A DNA stretch of 50,000 bases from Apostichopus japonicus (GCF_037975245.1 NC_092575.1:4095001-4145000), one strand, 5' to 3'; positions 9,484 to 21,887 are shown, counted from the first letter of the stretch. The notes: generated by a model not told the origin, from the sequence alone. A program made the numbers and translations.

Positions 9484-12400
9484 GTAAGATGTTTCTTAAA
9501 TGTTTGTATCATCTTTTATATCGTTTCAATGACAGCACCAAGTTCATGTTGTATAAAAGAACTGGTTAAGGTCAGGGCTGAAGCTTTATGGAAGGGCCAG
9601 AGGAAAATGCAGGGTTTTATAGGAGATAGTGCTGCCCTGGGATAATGGGAGCTGACTCCCATGTAGTTGGGAGTAAAGAGGTCATCTCTCATGGAAACTA
9701 AGTGGTTTCAAACGGTGCGTTGTGAGGCTTGTTTAGATTGTCAATAAAGTTAGTGTATAAGTTTTAAGGCCAAATAATGCTATCAAAAATCAATATATTC
9801 CAACTGATTTAGGAAGGGGTATGAACCTTTATGGAAGAACTAGTGTCCAATAGGGATGTTAAACTGGGGTCATAGAAGCCGGTTTATGTTGATGGGTATG
9901 GGGTGCTCACAAGATAAAGTTAGACGTCAAAATATTGCAATCCAATGCATATTTAGACTACAAAGTAGGTCTAATAATTATAGCTCTAAACACAAGGTTG
10001 TGCCAATAAATACATTGTTTGAACTCGACAAAAGTAGCGGGGTTGGGGCCTTGGGAGGGGATTGGGCCAGGGGAGGGGGGAGGGGACAGTCCACAACTGC
10101 TATGGTAGTTTAATTCTCGGCTGAATGTCATTTATATTTGTTATACCTGTTTCGATTACTGCAACACGTCGATTTTACATATCCATATCACATGATAACT
10201 GGTCAAACTAAGTATCTGCGTATAAGTTTGTCGGTTGCACTGCACGACTGAAATAAACATTAAGTAATCGGATATATAGAGGTTTTAAGATTTTCAATTC
10301 CCACCAAATTTGGAAAAGGTACATAATTCAAGATAACCTGTGCTAATTTACTTGAATGTACGAACTTCAAGATCAAAAGTATTATCTGAAGATATAATAG
10401 GAAGTGGCTTGGGCGTTTATTAAAATGAAGCGTGTTTACTTTTACCCACAGGATGTGTTTGTGCGACTTGTCAGTCCCCTCAATATGTTGAAATAGGAGG
10501 AAGTGCAGTATTAAAATGTGACTTTGATGTGAACACCTACAACGTTTACTGGTACAAGAATGCATCTGATAGCATTCCTTTAATCAGATTTGAAAAAGGG
10601 AACGTCCCACCAATTTCGGGCTCTGGCTTTGTTGATGCAAGCTACACTATCGGCAACAAAGGTTCTCTGATTATTTTTGATGTTACAAAGAGTGAGGAGG
10701 GTACTTACAAAGTGCTGTCTTACAACAAGAATTCCGGCATATCAGAAACACACCTGGTTGTTGTATATGCACACGGTAAGATAAACTATTTGTCAGAGGG
10801 GTAGGTCTATGACCAAAGTTAGCACCTCAGTATTTCATAATTCTCCACATTATTTCACTAATCACGAACATGTCACCTTGTGATTCTTCCGTCAGTATGC
10901 ATGTTCGAAGTCTTTTTGTGAATTTTACAATGACGTGGAGAGTGCAAATTTTTCTTTCAAGTTCGTTTTTTGTATTGCCAGACTACACGATGTTGCGGAA
11001 TGATTCTTCTTTATAGGAAAAATGACAAAAGTAACAATTAGTTTTGCACAAAAGAAAAGGAACAAGAACACAAATTATGAGTACATAAAAAATAATATTA
11101 ACGTCGTAAAACGAAACCCTTACTTATGATATACTTTGTTAATAATCAATATTCACTCTTTAAATACAGCTACTTGTGAAGAAGAGTTTCCATTGATAAA
11201 CTATTGTAAGGGCCAAAACACTTGTTTGGTAGATTTTGATAGTTTTCAACGTTTGAGTTGTTCCTTTGGATGTACAGAACCAGCTGTGGAACTGAGATGG
11301 TACATTAAGCACGAAGGCTACAAAGAGACAATAGTAGTCAATGACACAGAGGAATCTGATGGAACATTAACCATCCATATTTCAAGTACTGAAATTAATA
11401 AATACATAAGAGAACCTCTAACTCAGCTTGTCTGCGAAGCAAGAGGACCCGCCATAGGTACACGTGTCTTACAATCTAGCATATTCATTGATAACTCTGA
11501 TGGCTGGCAGTCTAATGGCGGCACCACTAAATACTACCAAATAAACAGTCGAGCTATACTATCGTGCGGGGAGAATACGGAACCTTCTACCTTTATCTGG
11601 GAAAAAATAACTGGGAACAAGACAGAGGTTTTTCTGTTTCATGACGGTGAAAGACAACATTTACTTATTGAAAACTCACAGTGGTATGCTACTGAAAGAA
11701 GTACTCTAGTTGTGAAACAAGTAGATATAACATCTGAAGGAATATACAGATGTAAATTCTATGATGGAGAGAACTATGGTACTTATGAAATTACATTGAT
11801 CGTATTAGGTAAGCGGAATTTAATTACATGGGCATATGTAGCAGTTGATGAATATTATTGCGTTGATGAGTTGAAGAGGTTTTTAGAGTATGTAGGTATA
11901 GGGAAATGGCATCAACATGAAGTTATAATATTCTGGCAAGAAGTTTAATTTCAAGGATCGAATAAGGAATTATACCCATGATTAGTTGCTACATATATCA
12001 ACATGTCAGTAGAACACTACCATCAACTAATCGTTTTTACATTTCCTGTTATTATTCAATCGACTTTGGTCTTGCTTTCTTCTATCGGTAAAGCTTAGAG
12101 CATAGGCTTATACCGGTCGTTCAATCAATTCAGAATACAGGCTAAGGAAAATGGTATGGAGGTAGCTAATGTCATACTTCTTCTTTTGTGTTTATCTTCG
12201 TTTATTAGTGAGAGGTCTGTTCACAAGTGCGATCCTAGCAGGGTTTTCCAATTGAGTTGTAAAAATGATTAAAAATGCCGTTCTCCAAAAAGCAGTTGAA
12301 TATAGGAAGAGGGAGGTGTATTCAAAATACTTATTTAAAAACATTTGTATTATGGAGACCACTTTGAGGAAAATATGTCTATAGTTTGTGCCCCACTCTG

Positions 12401-13150
12401 ATATGATGTCTATTGAGTGCCAAAGAATTTAGCTTTCAAAAATCTATATCTTTGACTTAGACAAATATCGTTTGAAGAATCCTGAAATAAAAAGTACTTC
12501 CATACATTTTATAAATCAATGAAAATTTGTTGTTTTCTTACAGTTTCTCCATCGCCACCTTTCCTACTGGTCGACGGATGTCCACAAAATACACAACCTT
12601 GTATTGTTAACATTAACAAGAATATTGCATACTTCAACTTAACATGTAATGTTTACGAGGTCTATCCGCAACTTACGTTACACATTGAAAACAATTTCCC
12701 ACAAGGATTGGAACTTCGGAGCCATACATACTCTACCGATGGAAGAAACAATAGATACTCTGTCCGTGCGTCTGTTGTGTTTCAGTTATCTGAGTCTTTC
12801 AGCTGTAATGAGGACATATTCACTACATGTCGTGCTTTGGGTGTAGGGGCTTCTGCGATGAATTATCCGGAAAAGAAAATCAGAATATACTGCGGTAAGA
12901 AGCTGAAAATAAATTTAAGCCTGTTTCTGTGAGTCGATTTTATTGATACTTCAGGCAAATGTACTACACACTATATATACATGCAAGTATATCAATGGTT
13001 GTTCGTAACAAGGTTATTTTAATTTCTTTTGCAGAAAGGAACTCAGTGGACACAGGCACAGATTCAGCGGGTTCCTTCTGTACAGGGAGTTTCATAACAG
13101 TAGTTTTGGTTTTCTTAGCTTCTTTCTTTTGCGTTATCGTTAACTGTTGA
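9428..13150 (+). CDS. Immunoglobulin-superfamily cell-surface protein, five visible exons
   Basis: Exons 9428-9483, 10452-10775, 11170-11808, 12544-12894 and 13035-13150 splice in frame with GT-AG borders. All four introns between them are phase 1, the rule for Ig-domain genes. The product of roughly 495 residues has a hydrophobic leader (SPVVTLYLNVLVIISLVG), four Ig-like domains, and a C-terminal hydrophobic segment ending at the stop. That predicts a secreted-pathway, surface-anchored receptor or adhesion protein; the ligand is unknown. Candidate N-glycosylation sites are NAS in exon 2, NDT and NKT in exon 3 and NLT in exon 4. There is no internal stop or frameshift, unlike its transposon neighbours, so I regard it as functional. 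The true start lies upstream: a phase-2 intron could split the ATG, with G9428 as its last base. I cannot assign an ortholog. Confidence 0.8.
10452..10775 (+). CDS. Ig gene, exon 2: Ig-like domain 1 (V-like, lacks second Cys)
   Basis: The exon lies between CCACAG and G|GTAAGA. It begins GCVCATCQSPQYVEIGG, with the B-strand Cys in AVLKCDF and the core Trp in VYWYK. The F-strand motif is EEGTYKVLSY, where the usual DxGxYxC has Val or Leu instead of Cys. The canonical intradomain disulfide therefore cannot form, although several extra cysteines precede the domain. It ends with the G strand THLVVVYA. Confidence 0.8.
11170..11808 (+). CDS. Ig gene, exon 3: Ig-like domains 2 and 3 in one exon
   Basis: A 639-base exon between AATACAG and G|GTAAGC carries two domains. 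Domain 2 shows RLSCSFGC, ELRWYIKH and QLVCEARG (Cys-Trp-Cys). Domain 3 shows AILSCGEN, FIWEKI and the classic SEGIYRCKFYDG F strand, ending YEITLIVL, so it is V-like. Two Ig domains in one exon suggests loss of an intron between them, since the other domains are single-exon. Confidence 0.85.
12544..12894 (+). CDS. Ig gene, exon 4: Ig-like domain 4 (divergent)
   Basis: The exon lies between TTCTTACAG and G|GTAAGA. A short Pro-rich link (SPSPPF) leads into FNLTCNVYEVYPQLTLHIEN, in which the core Trp is replaced by Leu or His. It continues to SESFSCNEDIFTTCRALG, which supplies the second Cys. It ends IRIYC at the donor. A C2/I-like fold is inferred from spacing only. Confidence 0.75.
13035..13150 (+). 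CDS. Ig gene, last exon: membrane anchor or GPI signal
   Basis: After TTTTGCAG the exon encodes a short hydrophilic spacer (ERNSVDTGTDSAGSF) and about 20 hydrophobic residues (FITVVLVFLASFFCVIV). It then stops (TGA 13148-13150) with only Asn-Cys left, so there is no cytoplasmic tail. That layout fits a GPI-attachment signal at least as well as a transmembrane helix. Confidence 0.8.
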
Positions 13151-13232
13151 CTAAACTACTATCTGAATCCTTAAAATAATTGTGTCAAACTTATAACATG
13201 CATGGAAGCATGGAAATTCTGTCTCCCTCAGA

Positions 13233-13238
13233 AATAAA
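13233..13238 (+). promoter_or_regulatory. Polyadenylation signal of the Ig gene
   Basis: AATAAA lies 83 bases after the stop codon of the Ig gene, with T/G-rich sequence following. It is consistent with a short 3' UTR. Confidence 0.6.
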
Positions 13239-13259
13239 ACTGTAGTACTCCAAATATTT

Positions 13260-14100
13260 TGAGTAAATTAAGACTTACTAAAATTTAGATTATCTGTGTA
13301 AGACTGTATGCTCTTTCATAGTGCATTATCTCCATTTCATAGAGGTTTACATTCCTTAGATTGTGTCACTGCACTTAATGCACACATTTCAATGGAAAAG
13401 TGTACATTACTGGTCTGTGCACACTAAGTCAAAAAGGGAGGGTAAACTCTGACTGGGCTACATGCTCTATCTGGGTTGCTAAACAACCCCGGAGTCCTAG
13501 CTGGAAAAAAAGGCTGAAAAAGGCTGAGGGTTAGAGTTTGAGGCCTGTATGTGGACAAATGAGATAGGTGAACTGTCACTCTGCAGAGAGCCAGATAGGA
13601 AAGACAGTGTATATATGGTAGGAGTAGAGTACAGAAGGAAGTTGAAAGTATTGATATACCAAGAAAAGTTAATGTAGATTTGTAAAAAAATAACATATTG
13701 ATGTCAGGATATTGGCAAAGGATTCTCTAGTGAACTGAACAGATGGAATTAAGGTAGGAAGGTTTGGATCAGATGAAAACAGCCAATTACAGTGTGTTGT
13801 TGTAAATACTATTAAACAAATTGCCGCTTTCGTTGTTTAACTTTTCGAAACGTTGCTTTGGCCAGTCATTTAAATCGGTTTCCAAAACGCAAATCAATCT
13901 CGAAAACCCTCTTCATATCTTAAATATGATACATATACGCCGGTGTTTAGAAATCCTAGTGTCTGTATACGCATATGAAACTTACGGGATTAATAGTAAA
14001 GGAACATTTCATAAGCATGCATGATAGTATAATCCTACGTTTACTTATGTGACATAACGTTCTGCAAAAATATGCCGGTTGGATTGTTTACTTGTGTTAA
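13260..14100. other. Intergenic, nothing recognised
   Basis: Only short, unsupported frames are present. A Ser/Leu/Thr-rich reverse frame (13424-13696) has no recognisable motif. Confidence 0.4.
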
Positions 14101-14108
14101 TTTGTATG

Positions 14109-14338
14109 TGTTTTAGATCCTCCTGCAAGCAGGAACTCGCAAAGAAGCCTCATTTGCTTTATCAAAGCCGCAAGCTGACCGAAGTCAGTCGTTTACATCC
14201 ATATTTAACGTCCATGATTATGAATTGTCAATTGTCAACAACTCTGTAACTGGACGACATACATTAATCTTTGAGTGACTCGAACCGGGGACCTTATGAT
14301 TGAAAGGCACCGGCGTTAACCATTGAGCTAACACTCCT
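14109..14338 (-). mobile_element. tRNA-derived SINE
   Basis: The reverse strand begins GGAGTGTTAGCTCAATGG, a tRNA-like 5' half. It carries an A box TAGCTCAATGGTTA (14317-14330) and a B box GGTTCGAGTCAC (14275-14286), spaced as in RNA polymerase III internal promoters. The T stem does not pair, so this is a tRNA-derived SINE head rather than a tRNA gene. A unique body of about 160 bases follows to near 14109. Confidence 0.6.
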
Positions 14339-14339
14339 A

Positions 14340-16665
14340 CTTTGAGAATCCTCCATGGTCAATCCGAGGGACAACAAAATCAAAACGATAAATTTGAGAA
14401 GGAAGGTTGCAAATATTGTAACTTTATAATTGTATAATTTACTAAAACTTACTAGGTTATGGGAAAGTTGTCTTCTGCTTTAGTCTTTGTCGGATTTTAG
14501 CTCGGCTGAACTTGCTTTCAGCTATTCTGCCAAAGTTCCGACTGTCACTTTTTGCCACCTTGTTTGAATGACTGACGTTTCGTCATTTTCATTCGATTTG
14601 GCTGAAATTTCGTCAACGGTTTGTGTGAGTTTAGTTTGCATGCATGCAATCATAATTAATAAATTTCAAGGTCATTTGAGGTCACAAGAGGTCATTTTCT
14701 GAAAACGTAAAACCTGTCACTCCTATAAAGTGTTTGTTCAAATCTGCTGAAATGTGGATATTTCGTGTGAATTATGGTGAACCAAAGTTGTTCAGGAAAA
14801 AAATATTGTTGTCATGTGAGGGTCCAAAACAGGGCCTTCTGTCGAGTTTTCAGTATCATAAAGTGTAGGCCACAGATCCTATGAAATGATCACGAAATTT
14901 CTTTTTCAAGTTTTTAGTATTCATGACCAGTATGCGTTTTGGTGTGTCACCGGATTTCAGGACATGTAGCGGCGCAATTCAAGGAAATTCATTTTTGCAA
15001 GTCATTTGACGTCAACTGAATCGAATGTGAAAACGTTTTGACCACCATAGCTAAGGAATTGTAACATTGACAAGTTTCCTATCATAAGAAAGTGTCATTT
15101 TGAGTATAAATGTATTACCTTTTGAGAAGGTAAAAATTCATCAAGGGTCAACAGTATTTGCAGAGCTGATATAAACAGAAAAATTTCATGATATCTTAAT
15201 TACAAGGATAACATTGGCTCATACCCTGTTACGATGAAGTTATCCATTAAATCTCAATAGAGTTGTGCATTCTGGTTTACGAATGGCAGCTCTGCAATTT
15301 AAGTATCTAAGAACACAACTTAGCAGTAAGTTAGCCTTTTGACTTTGCAAATTTATTCAAACTTTTGTCATTGTTTATTTCAATAAAACAAAACCATTTA
15401 TCTCTTTTTTTTTTCAAAAACAAATGCTTACAACTTTCTAACATTGTAAAAAGCTATGCCTGCTACACTCAGCAAAGTGTTTACACAGGTTAAGAAAAAT
15501 TTTACTCTATTTTCATGTCAACTTAAGAACACTAAAATATTTAAGTCAAATTTACTTAACTGCTGTTTTGTAACGTTTTACATGATCAGCATGTAACGCA
15601 ACTACAAAACTATGATGTAAAATTTTGCAAGCGATTTCTACATAGCACCCGTTCAGTGAGCGTTTTACACATGTTTTAGGTTAATTATTAAAAGCAGCTT
15701 GATGCATTTTTTTTTATTAAATTGATCACAACAGAAAGGCACATTTAAGAGACAGCAAGAAAGAATGACAACACAAATAATTCAGAATATTTGATGAATT
15801 CAACCTTTTATTTCAACACCTAAGAGGGTATCCTGTGCATCTACAATCATGCGTGAATCAGTAGTGAACTACAGTTATGATATTTTAATTTTTGTGTCCA
15901 GTTATGGATGAAAGTTTGCATCAGATACATTAGGCGGCCGTAACCACATTGATATCATACTTTCAAACGGTTAACATTTTTCAGCAATTTATATCCCACT
16001 TTTACCTATAATAAAAAAAAACACTACAAGAACAAAAACATGACCAAAAGGTACTATCTCTTAAAGGTGCATGCTTACGAAAATTTGAAATGATTTACTC
16101 TTTTAGTTTTTGAGTTGCATGTACAAAAGCATTTGGTCGGCTTAGGAATTTTCACCCAACTCCCTGAACATGTAAAGATATTTGAAAGTTCCCAAAGATT
16201 AACATAACCAACTGTCTGCTTGAACAATTTGTCAATGATGCAACTCTACCCGCACCATTAGCTAAAATTTCTTGCGTACATGCGTAAAATGATCTGTTCA
16301 TAGTTACAATAACATATCAATCCACGTTCCAAGATGTCATGTGAGCTTTGCAACTTAAACATGCTGGTATTAGACCTTTGACATGTCGATCATGATTGTA
16401 CTGAAATATTCTAAAGCATTCATTCAAACAATGCAGTCAGGCTACTACATCATGCGAGCACTTCAGCTATTTTGATATTTACATATATTAACCAAAAGAA
16501 CAGTTTGATTTTACCAAAGTTCAATTTCTAGCAATCTTGTGCATAATCAGCTTCAGCGACCGTAACATCCTTAAAACTTGACCTTCTATCTCAAGTATTC
16601 TGGAGTACACTGTGCCATATATCAATAAAGTAACAACTATTACGGCAAATGATCAAGGTTTCGTG

Positions 16666-16668
<3 letters not shown>
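14340..16668. other. Long AT-rich intergenic stretch
   Basis: I see no gene, RNA or transposon end over about 2.3 kb. There are many stops in all frames and short A or T runs. Confidence 0.5.

Positions 16669-16669
<1 letters not shown>

Positions 16670-16719
<50 letters not shown>
16670..16719. repeat. (AT)n microsatellite
   Basis: About 24 AT units, just upstream of the truncated LINE that begins near 16790. Confidence 0.95.
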
Positions 16720-16726
<7 letters not shown>

Positions 16727-16789
16727 TTGACATAATAGATTATTTTCTCGTAGAGGAGAAAAAAAGGTAACGTAACAACCACTGTATCA

Positions 16790-19700
16790 AGTTTATTTTC
16801 TTAATTTCCGTAATATCAAGATAGGGAGAGGGTATTGGAAATTTAACAATTCTCTACTTGATGATGACCAATTTGTTTGTATGATTACAGCTACAATTAG
16901 GGATACCATAAATCAGTACGCCTGTTTGATCTATAATAGAGAGAATATTCATTCCATTTCTAAAAGAGATATTCATTTTGTAATAAATAATCAATTATTG
17001 TTTGAAATGATTTTATTAACCTTCGTGGGAAATGTATTTCTTACGCCTCGTACAAGAAAAAAAATTAATAATGAGAGAGAAACATTTCTGTTAGGCGAGA
17101 TTAATAGGCTGGAAGATATTAATAATGTAATAATGAGGGATGAACTGGAGAAACTTAAAAACGAATTGGAAACAAATTAGACAGAAAAAGATGGCGGGCT
17201 TTAGAATTCGTTCAAGGGTTCAATGGATTGAGGAGGGCGAAAAACCCTGGAAGTATTTTCTTAATCTGGAAGCACGTAATGCGTCAACAAAATTAATTAC
17301 CCATCTAACTAGCAAGGAAACTATTGATATTTATACACAAAATGAAATTCAAAATGAAGTGTTAATGTTTTACAGCAATTTATATGATTCACATGAAAAT
17401 GATTTACATGATGTTGACTTGGAAACGGTGCTATTGGGTGATTATTGGGTTTTCACTACTTCAGAATCGGAGTCACTAGAAGGTCCATTACAGTATGAGG
17501 AAGTTTATAATGCGTTAAAGAAAATGAAAAATGATAAGTCTCCTGAAACAGATGGTTTTACTGTAGAGTTTTATAGGTATTTTTGGTTGGACTTAGGCCA
17601 TTTCTTGATAAGATCTCTTAATTATGGTTATGAGAATTCTTTATTATCTATTACACAACGACTGGGGGTAATTTCAATCATACCAAAGGGTGATAAGCAT
17701 AGGAATTTGTTGAGTAACTGGAGACCTATAACTCTACTTAATGTTTCTTATAAAATTGCGTCAACTTGCTTTACTAATCGAATTAACTCTGTTCTTTCTC
17801 AGCTTATTTCGTATGAACAAAATGATTTTATGAAAGGTAGATATATAGGTGATTGTATCCGTACTATTTATGATACAATGTTTAATCTTGAAAAAGTGCA
17901 TCATCCAGGACTTTTATTTGCAATTGACTTTGAAAAAGCTTTTGATTCGGTGTCTTTTAGTATTATTGAAAAAGCGTTACATTTATTTAATTTTGGTTCT
18001 TCTATGTAAAGGTGGTTCCGTACATTCTATAATAAAATGACTTCAACGGTTTTGGTATATGGTACATTTTGCAATTATTTTCCAATCGAAAGAGGATGTA
18101 GACAGGGTGACCCGCTGTCACCCTGTCTCTTTAACCTTGATGCTCAGCTTTTGAATATTTATATTAATAACGATGAATCTATTCGTGGTCTTGACTTTGG
18201 GGGTTATGAATATAAAATGACTCAGTATGCGGATGATTCAACGTTTTTAATTGATGGTACTATGAGTTCCTTTTAAAATCTTCTAAATGGACTTGATTGT
18301 TTTGGTAGTTTTTCTGGCTTAACAATGAATTTGGATAAATCTATTTTGGTTGGAATTGGTAGTTTGAATGGGTCTTCTGATCTTTTTTGTAAAGAGAGGA
18401 ACATATTTTTGGAACCAGGGAGAAGATTTCACTATACTTGGAATTATTTTTAATACTGATCTGGATAGAATGATTTCAGTAAATTACGCAAAAGCAGAAA
18501 ATAAAATTAGGCGTCTGATAAACATTTGGTGAAAGCGTAATCTAACTACGCTGGGTCGTGTAACGGTTTTTAAATCAATTATCTTACCTCATTTGAATTA
18601 TTTGTTTAACATTACCTAATCCGTCGAATGACCTCTTGAAAGATTTGAATTCTTTATTTTTCAAGTTTATTTGGGAGAATAAACCTGATCGAGTTAGTAG
18701 ACAACAGGTTATTCATGATTATGCAGAGGGTGGTTTTAGAATGACTGATATTTTTAGTCACACTGTGGCTTTGAAAGTTACTTGTTTTTGTCGCCTGTTT
18801 GACAATAATACTGGGAAAAATTGTCTTGGTGCTTGGTATCTTAGTAAATATGGTTTTACTTTTACAGATGTTATTATGAATGGTGATTTTTTTTATAAAA
18901 CAGTATAGCATTGCATTTGATAATATTTTTTGGAAAGACGTTTTTAACTCATTCCATTATTATATGGTAAACTATAATTATGCTTTTAGCGATGATCATC
19001 ATTTAATTCTATATCAGCCTATTTGGAACAATAGTTCAATAAAGGTTGACGGTAAGCCGGTTTAATATCGGCACTGGTTTAATAGTGGAATCCATAAAAT
19101 TAATGATTTAATATCAGAAGATGGTACATTTCTTAGTTATAATCAATTTATCAATATTTATAATGTGCGTTCAAATTTTTTAGAATATTATGGATTGATA
19201 AATGCTATAAAATCTTCTTGGAATAAGTTTTTTGGAATGCTTGATTACAGTTTACCAAGACCTGTCATCAATTTTTATTGGCTATTGATATCTAAACAAA
19301 AATGTATTTGTAGATATGTTTTTAATAATTTGTTACATTCATCAGTTGTTAGGAATAAGGCTTTATCAAAATGGTGTGAGAAATTGAATATTATGATTAA
19401 GGATAAAGATTGGTCATTATATTTTCTCATTCCATTTAAATTTTTCAATGATGTTAATGTAAGATAGTTTCAATATAGAATTATTCACCGGCTTATTCCT
19501 TGCAATTATTATCTGCGCATTATTCATGTAGATTCTGATCAATGTGATTTTGTCATAATACTGTTGAGACAATTGAACATTTATTTTTTTACTGTCCTTT
19601 TGTTCGTATATTGTGGGAGTTTCTCAATAATATTTTGACCAATGCTAGTATTGATTTAAATATTAATATGGTAGAAAGGGTATTATTTGGTTGTAATCAT

Positions 19701-20050
19701 GACTGTATGTTTAATTTGATTGTTATTCTAGTGAAATATTATACTTTTAATTGTAAACAGAAAAAACAAATTCCATCTGTTTTTGGATTGCTTGACTTTT
19801 TGAAAGGTTATTTTAGCTTACAGAAATGCATTTTTAGATTTAATATGAAAAATGATTGGGACCAATATTGGGAGCCTTGGGTAAACTTATTGGGGATTAA
19901 CATTAAACATTTCTAAATGATATACTTTCCCACTGCATGGGATTATATTTATTTGAATTATTTTTGTGTTTACATAGCAAGATGATACATGTTGATTGCC
20001 GTTTTTGTTTGTACTAAAATGAGAGTTGAATAAAAAAAAATTAAAAAAAT
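16790..20050 (+). pseudogene. L1/Tx1-like LINE ORF2, 5'-truncated and decayed
   Basis: The forward relic opens near the endonuclease-RT linker (GRGYWKFNNSLLDDDQF, before 16881). It runs through RSRVQWIEEGEKPWKYFLNL, KNDKSPETDGFTVEFY, LSNWRPITLLNVSYKIAS, the DFEKAFDSVSF catalytic-Asp motif near 17930-17960, RGCRQGDPLSPCLFN and the QYADDSTFL box near 18225. It ends in the C-terminal region (FFKFIWENKPDR, WDQYWEPWVNLLG) with a stop at about 19914. An A-rich tail at 20031-20048 marks the retrotransposition 3' end. A frameshift near 17150, TAA codons at 18007-18009 and 18274-18276, and several more shifts to 19600 make it non-functional. It is unlike the GC-rich Tx1-like copies elsewhere in the window, being AT-rich and a different family of the same broad clade. 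Confidence 0.88.
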
Positions 20051-20358
20051 CTTAAAGGGGCGTGGTCGTCATGAAATATCGACAGCAATTTATTTTTCAA
20101 TTTTCTCATTGGTTTAAGGTTTGTTGCCAAACGGCATTGTTCATTGTGATGTATGAGGTTTTCACATGCGAAAAAATAAATTCGTTTTCAGTATTCAATG
20201 TCTAGCTTTTAAAATTTTAAAATATATATTTTGCACAATTATAAATTATTACACTATGCGTAAAGATCGAAAGTGACTGGTAAGATGGATTCTACTTTAG
20301 GCAAGAGAGAAGTATAAATGGTATCTGACCACTAATTTCCAAGAAGTCTGCCGAACAC

Positions 20359-20817
20359 ATGTGTGCAAAACACAGGCGCTGTTGCCACAGCGGCAATATG
20401 AAGTGCATGCGCTACATATGTACAGTCATCATCGCACTAACCGAATCGGAACCGTTGCTGTGTGTGCTGTATGTGTGTCTACAGACTTACAGTACAGGCA
20501 ACCAGTTGACAACTCACCTTCAACATATGACAGTACCACCGCCGAAACATTCGCTCGAACGTATATTTTGTGGATTTCGAAAAACCGTCTTTGAAAATTA
20601 CAAACAAAGATGTCATCTGAACTAGAGATACAATCATCATGGGATTCACAATTTTCCGGTGGAATGTTGTAATTGTAATAACACCTGTCAGAGACAGCCC
20701 AGCACTAGGACAAGGGGCCGAGCAGGAGCTGGGTGTCCGTGCAAGGGACTAGGGGCCTATTGCAATTCTTTCTGTACTTGTGGGACAAAAAGGAAAGCTT
20801 GCCAGAATAAACCTACG
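20359..20817 (+). pseudogene. P2X7-ballast-domain gene, exon 1 (Cys-rich CXC-like region)
   Basis: One frame ends in a cysteine-rich block (20659-20817) beginning VECCNCNNTC and continuing GCPCKGLGAYCNSFCTCG and ACQNK. The spacing resembles CXC/CRC-type metal-binding repeats. The donor ACG|GTAAGT ends the exon at 20817 in phase 0. An upstream open frame in the same phase from 20359 (ending ENYKQRCHLN) would join it, but an in-frame TAG lies at 20623-20625. Either the exon begins after this codon or the codon is a nonsense mutation. The join of CHLN to RYNHHGIHNFP reads naturally, so I favour a mutation. Function of the Cys-rich part is unknown; zinc or DNA binding is inference. Confidence 0.6.
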
Positions 20818-21516
20818 GTAAGTTAATAACTGTCAACACAGCGTCTAGGTTAAGGTAGGCTAGGCCTAAATGTGTCATTAGTAAGCCTAGGCCTAGGTCT
20901 ATAATGTAATGGTACAAGGCGAAGGGTAATTGCTCTCGGTGTGCAAACGAATCGTCAAATATAATGCATGGTTGGAAGGGAGGGTGGCATATGCACTTAC
21001 AATTTTAATTTAAATGTACAAGGCCTTATTTCATCAGCTAAGAAATTATTTATTTATTATTACTATATTAGGCCTAGGCTAAGTCTAGTAAGTTAAGTGT
21101 ATATATAGGCCTATGCCTATAACTATAAAGTGAACCAAATAAAAGTAGCCCTATAGTCTCGGGCGCTTGACATAAATAGGGTTAAACGAGAGTATGACAT
21201 TGCTTTGGAGAGTGGGGCGATTAGGGGATGGTTGTGACCAGCATGGCAAGCCCTGATACAAACCTGGTAAGAATCTAGTACTAAAGGGGTATTGCTGGTA
21301 TAGTACTGTACGCACAGCAGTGATTCTTTACCGTAAGGTGCGAGCAGGGAGCTATACTCTGTATGAATAACAACTGTCCTGACAGATTCAAGCCCATATG
21401 CCTATAATGATATCTAGAGCATCGCCATCTGATATCTACACTCAAACAGGCTCAAAGCAAGCCATGCTAGAAATGTAGCATTCACTTGTGTCTTTTTATT
21501 TTTTTTATTTATACAG

Positions 21517-21633
21517 GATTTGTCAGACACTGGTGATAGTGAGGTCTCACCAAATGAGCATGCAGCAGGTGAAGATGATAGTGCACCTGGGTAGCATAAT
21601 GTGGCTTCAAACAACAATGAATCTCAACTTCAG
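21517..21633 (+). pseudogene. P2X7-ballast-domain gene, exon 2 (acidic linker, in-frame TAG)
   Basis: Acceptor TTATACAG, donor CAG|GTTGGC, phase 0 on both sides. It encodes an acidic linker (DLSDTGDSEVSPNEH ... NNNESQLQ) that reads directly into exon 3 (MYVQGLSREQLEQV). A TAG at 21592-21594 interrupts the linker. No alternative donor before the TAG keeps the exon 3 frame, so this is a nonsense codon or an assembly error. Confidence 0.6.
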
Positions 21634-21718
21634 GTTGGCATAGCACACACTTTCCACTTTACTAAATATTGACATTACGTTGATGACCATAGACCACAAA
21701 AATTATACATATGCAAAT

Positions 21719-21887
21719 TATGATGCATATAATAATGTACCGTAGTACAAGATTATGTCACAATGGGCAACTGCCAATGTTATCAGACCAAAATTTGTCC
21801 AGATTTTATGATGCATATAATACAATGTTGTACAAGTTGATGTCACAATGTGCAACTGTGCCCACTGTTATCAGACCAATATTTGCT
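21719..21887. repeat. Tandem duplication, period about 89 bp
   Basis: Two diverged copies in the intron after exon 2, each starting ATGATGCATATAAT and ending near TTATCAGACCAA(A/T)ATTTG, at 21719-21797 and 21808-21887. Confidence 0.85.

Noticed and set aside
14275-14338. tRNA gene
   Set aside because: A and B boxes are present but the T and acceptor stems do not pair and a non-tRNA body follows, so a SINE is the better call.
20052-20080. TTAAAGGGGCGTGG as the left end of a Kolobok-type element
   Set aside because: It begins at a TTAA right after the LINE tail, but I could not find a matching inverted copy near 30-33 kb.
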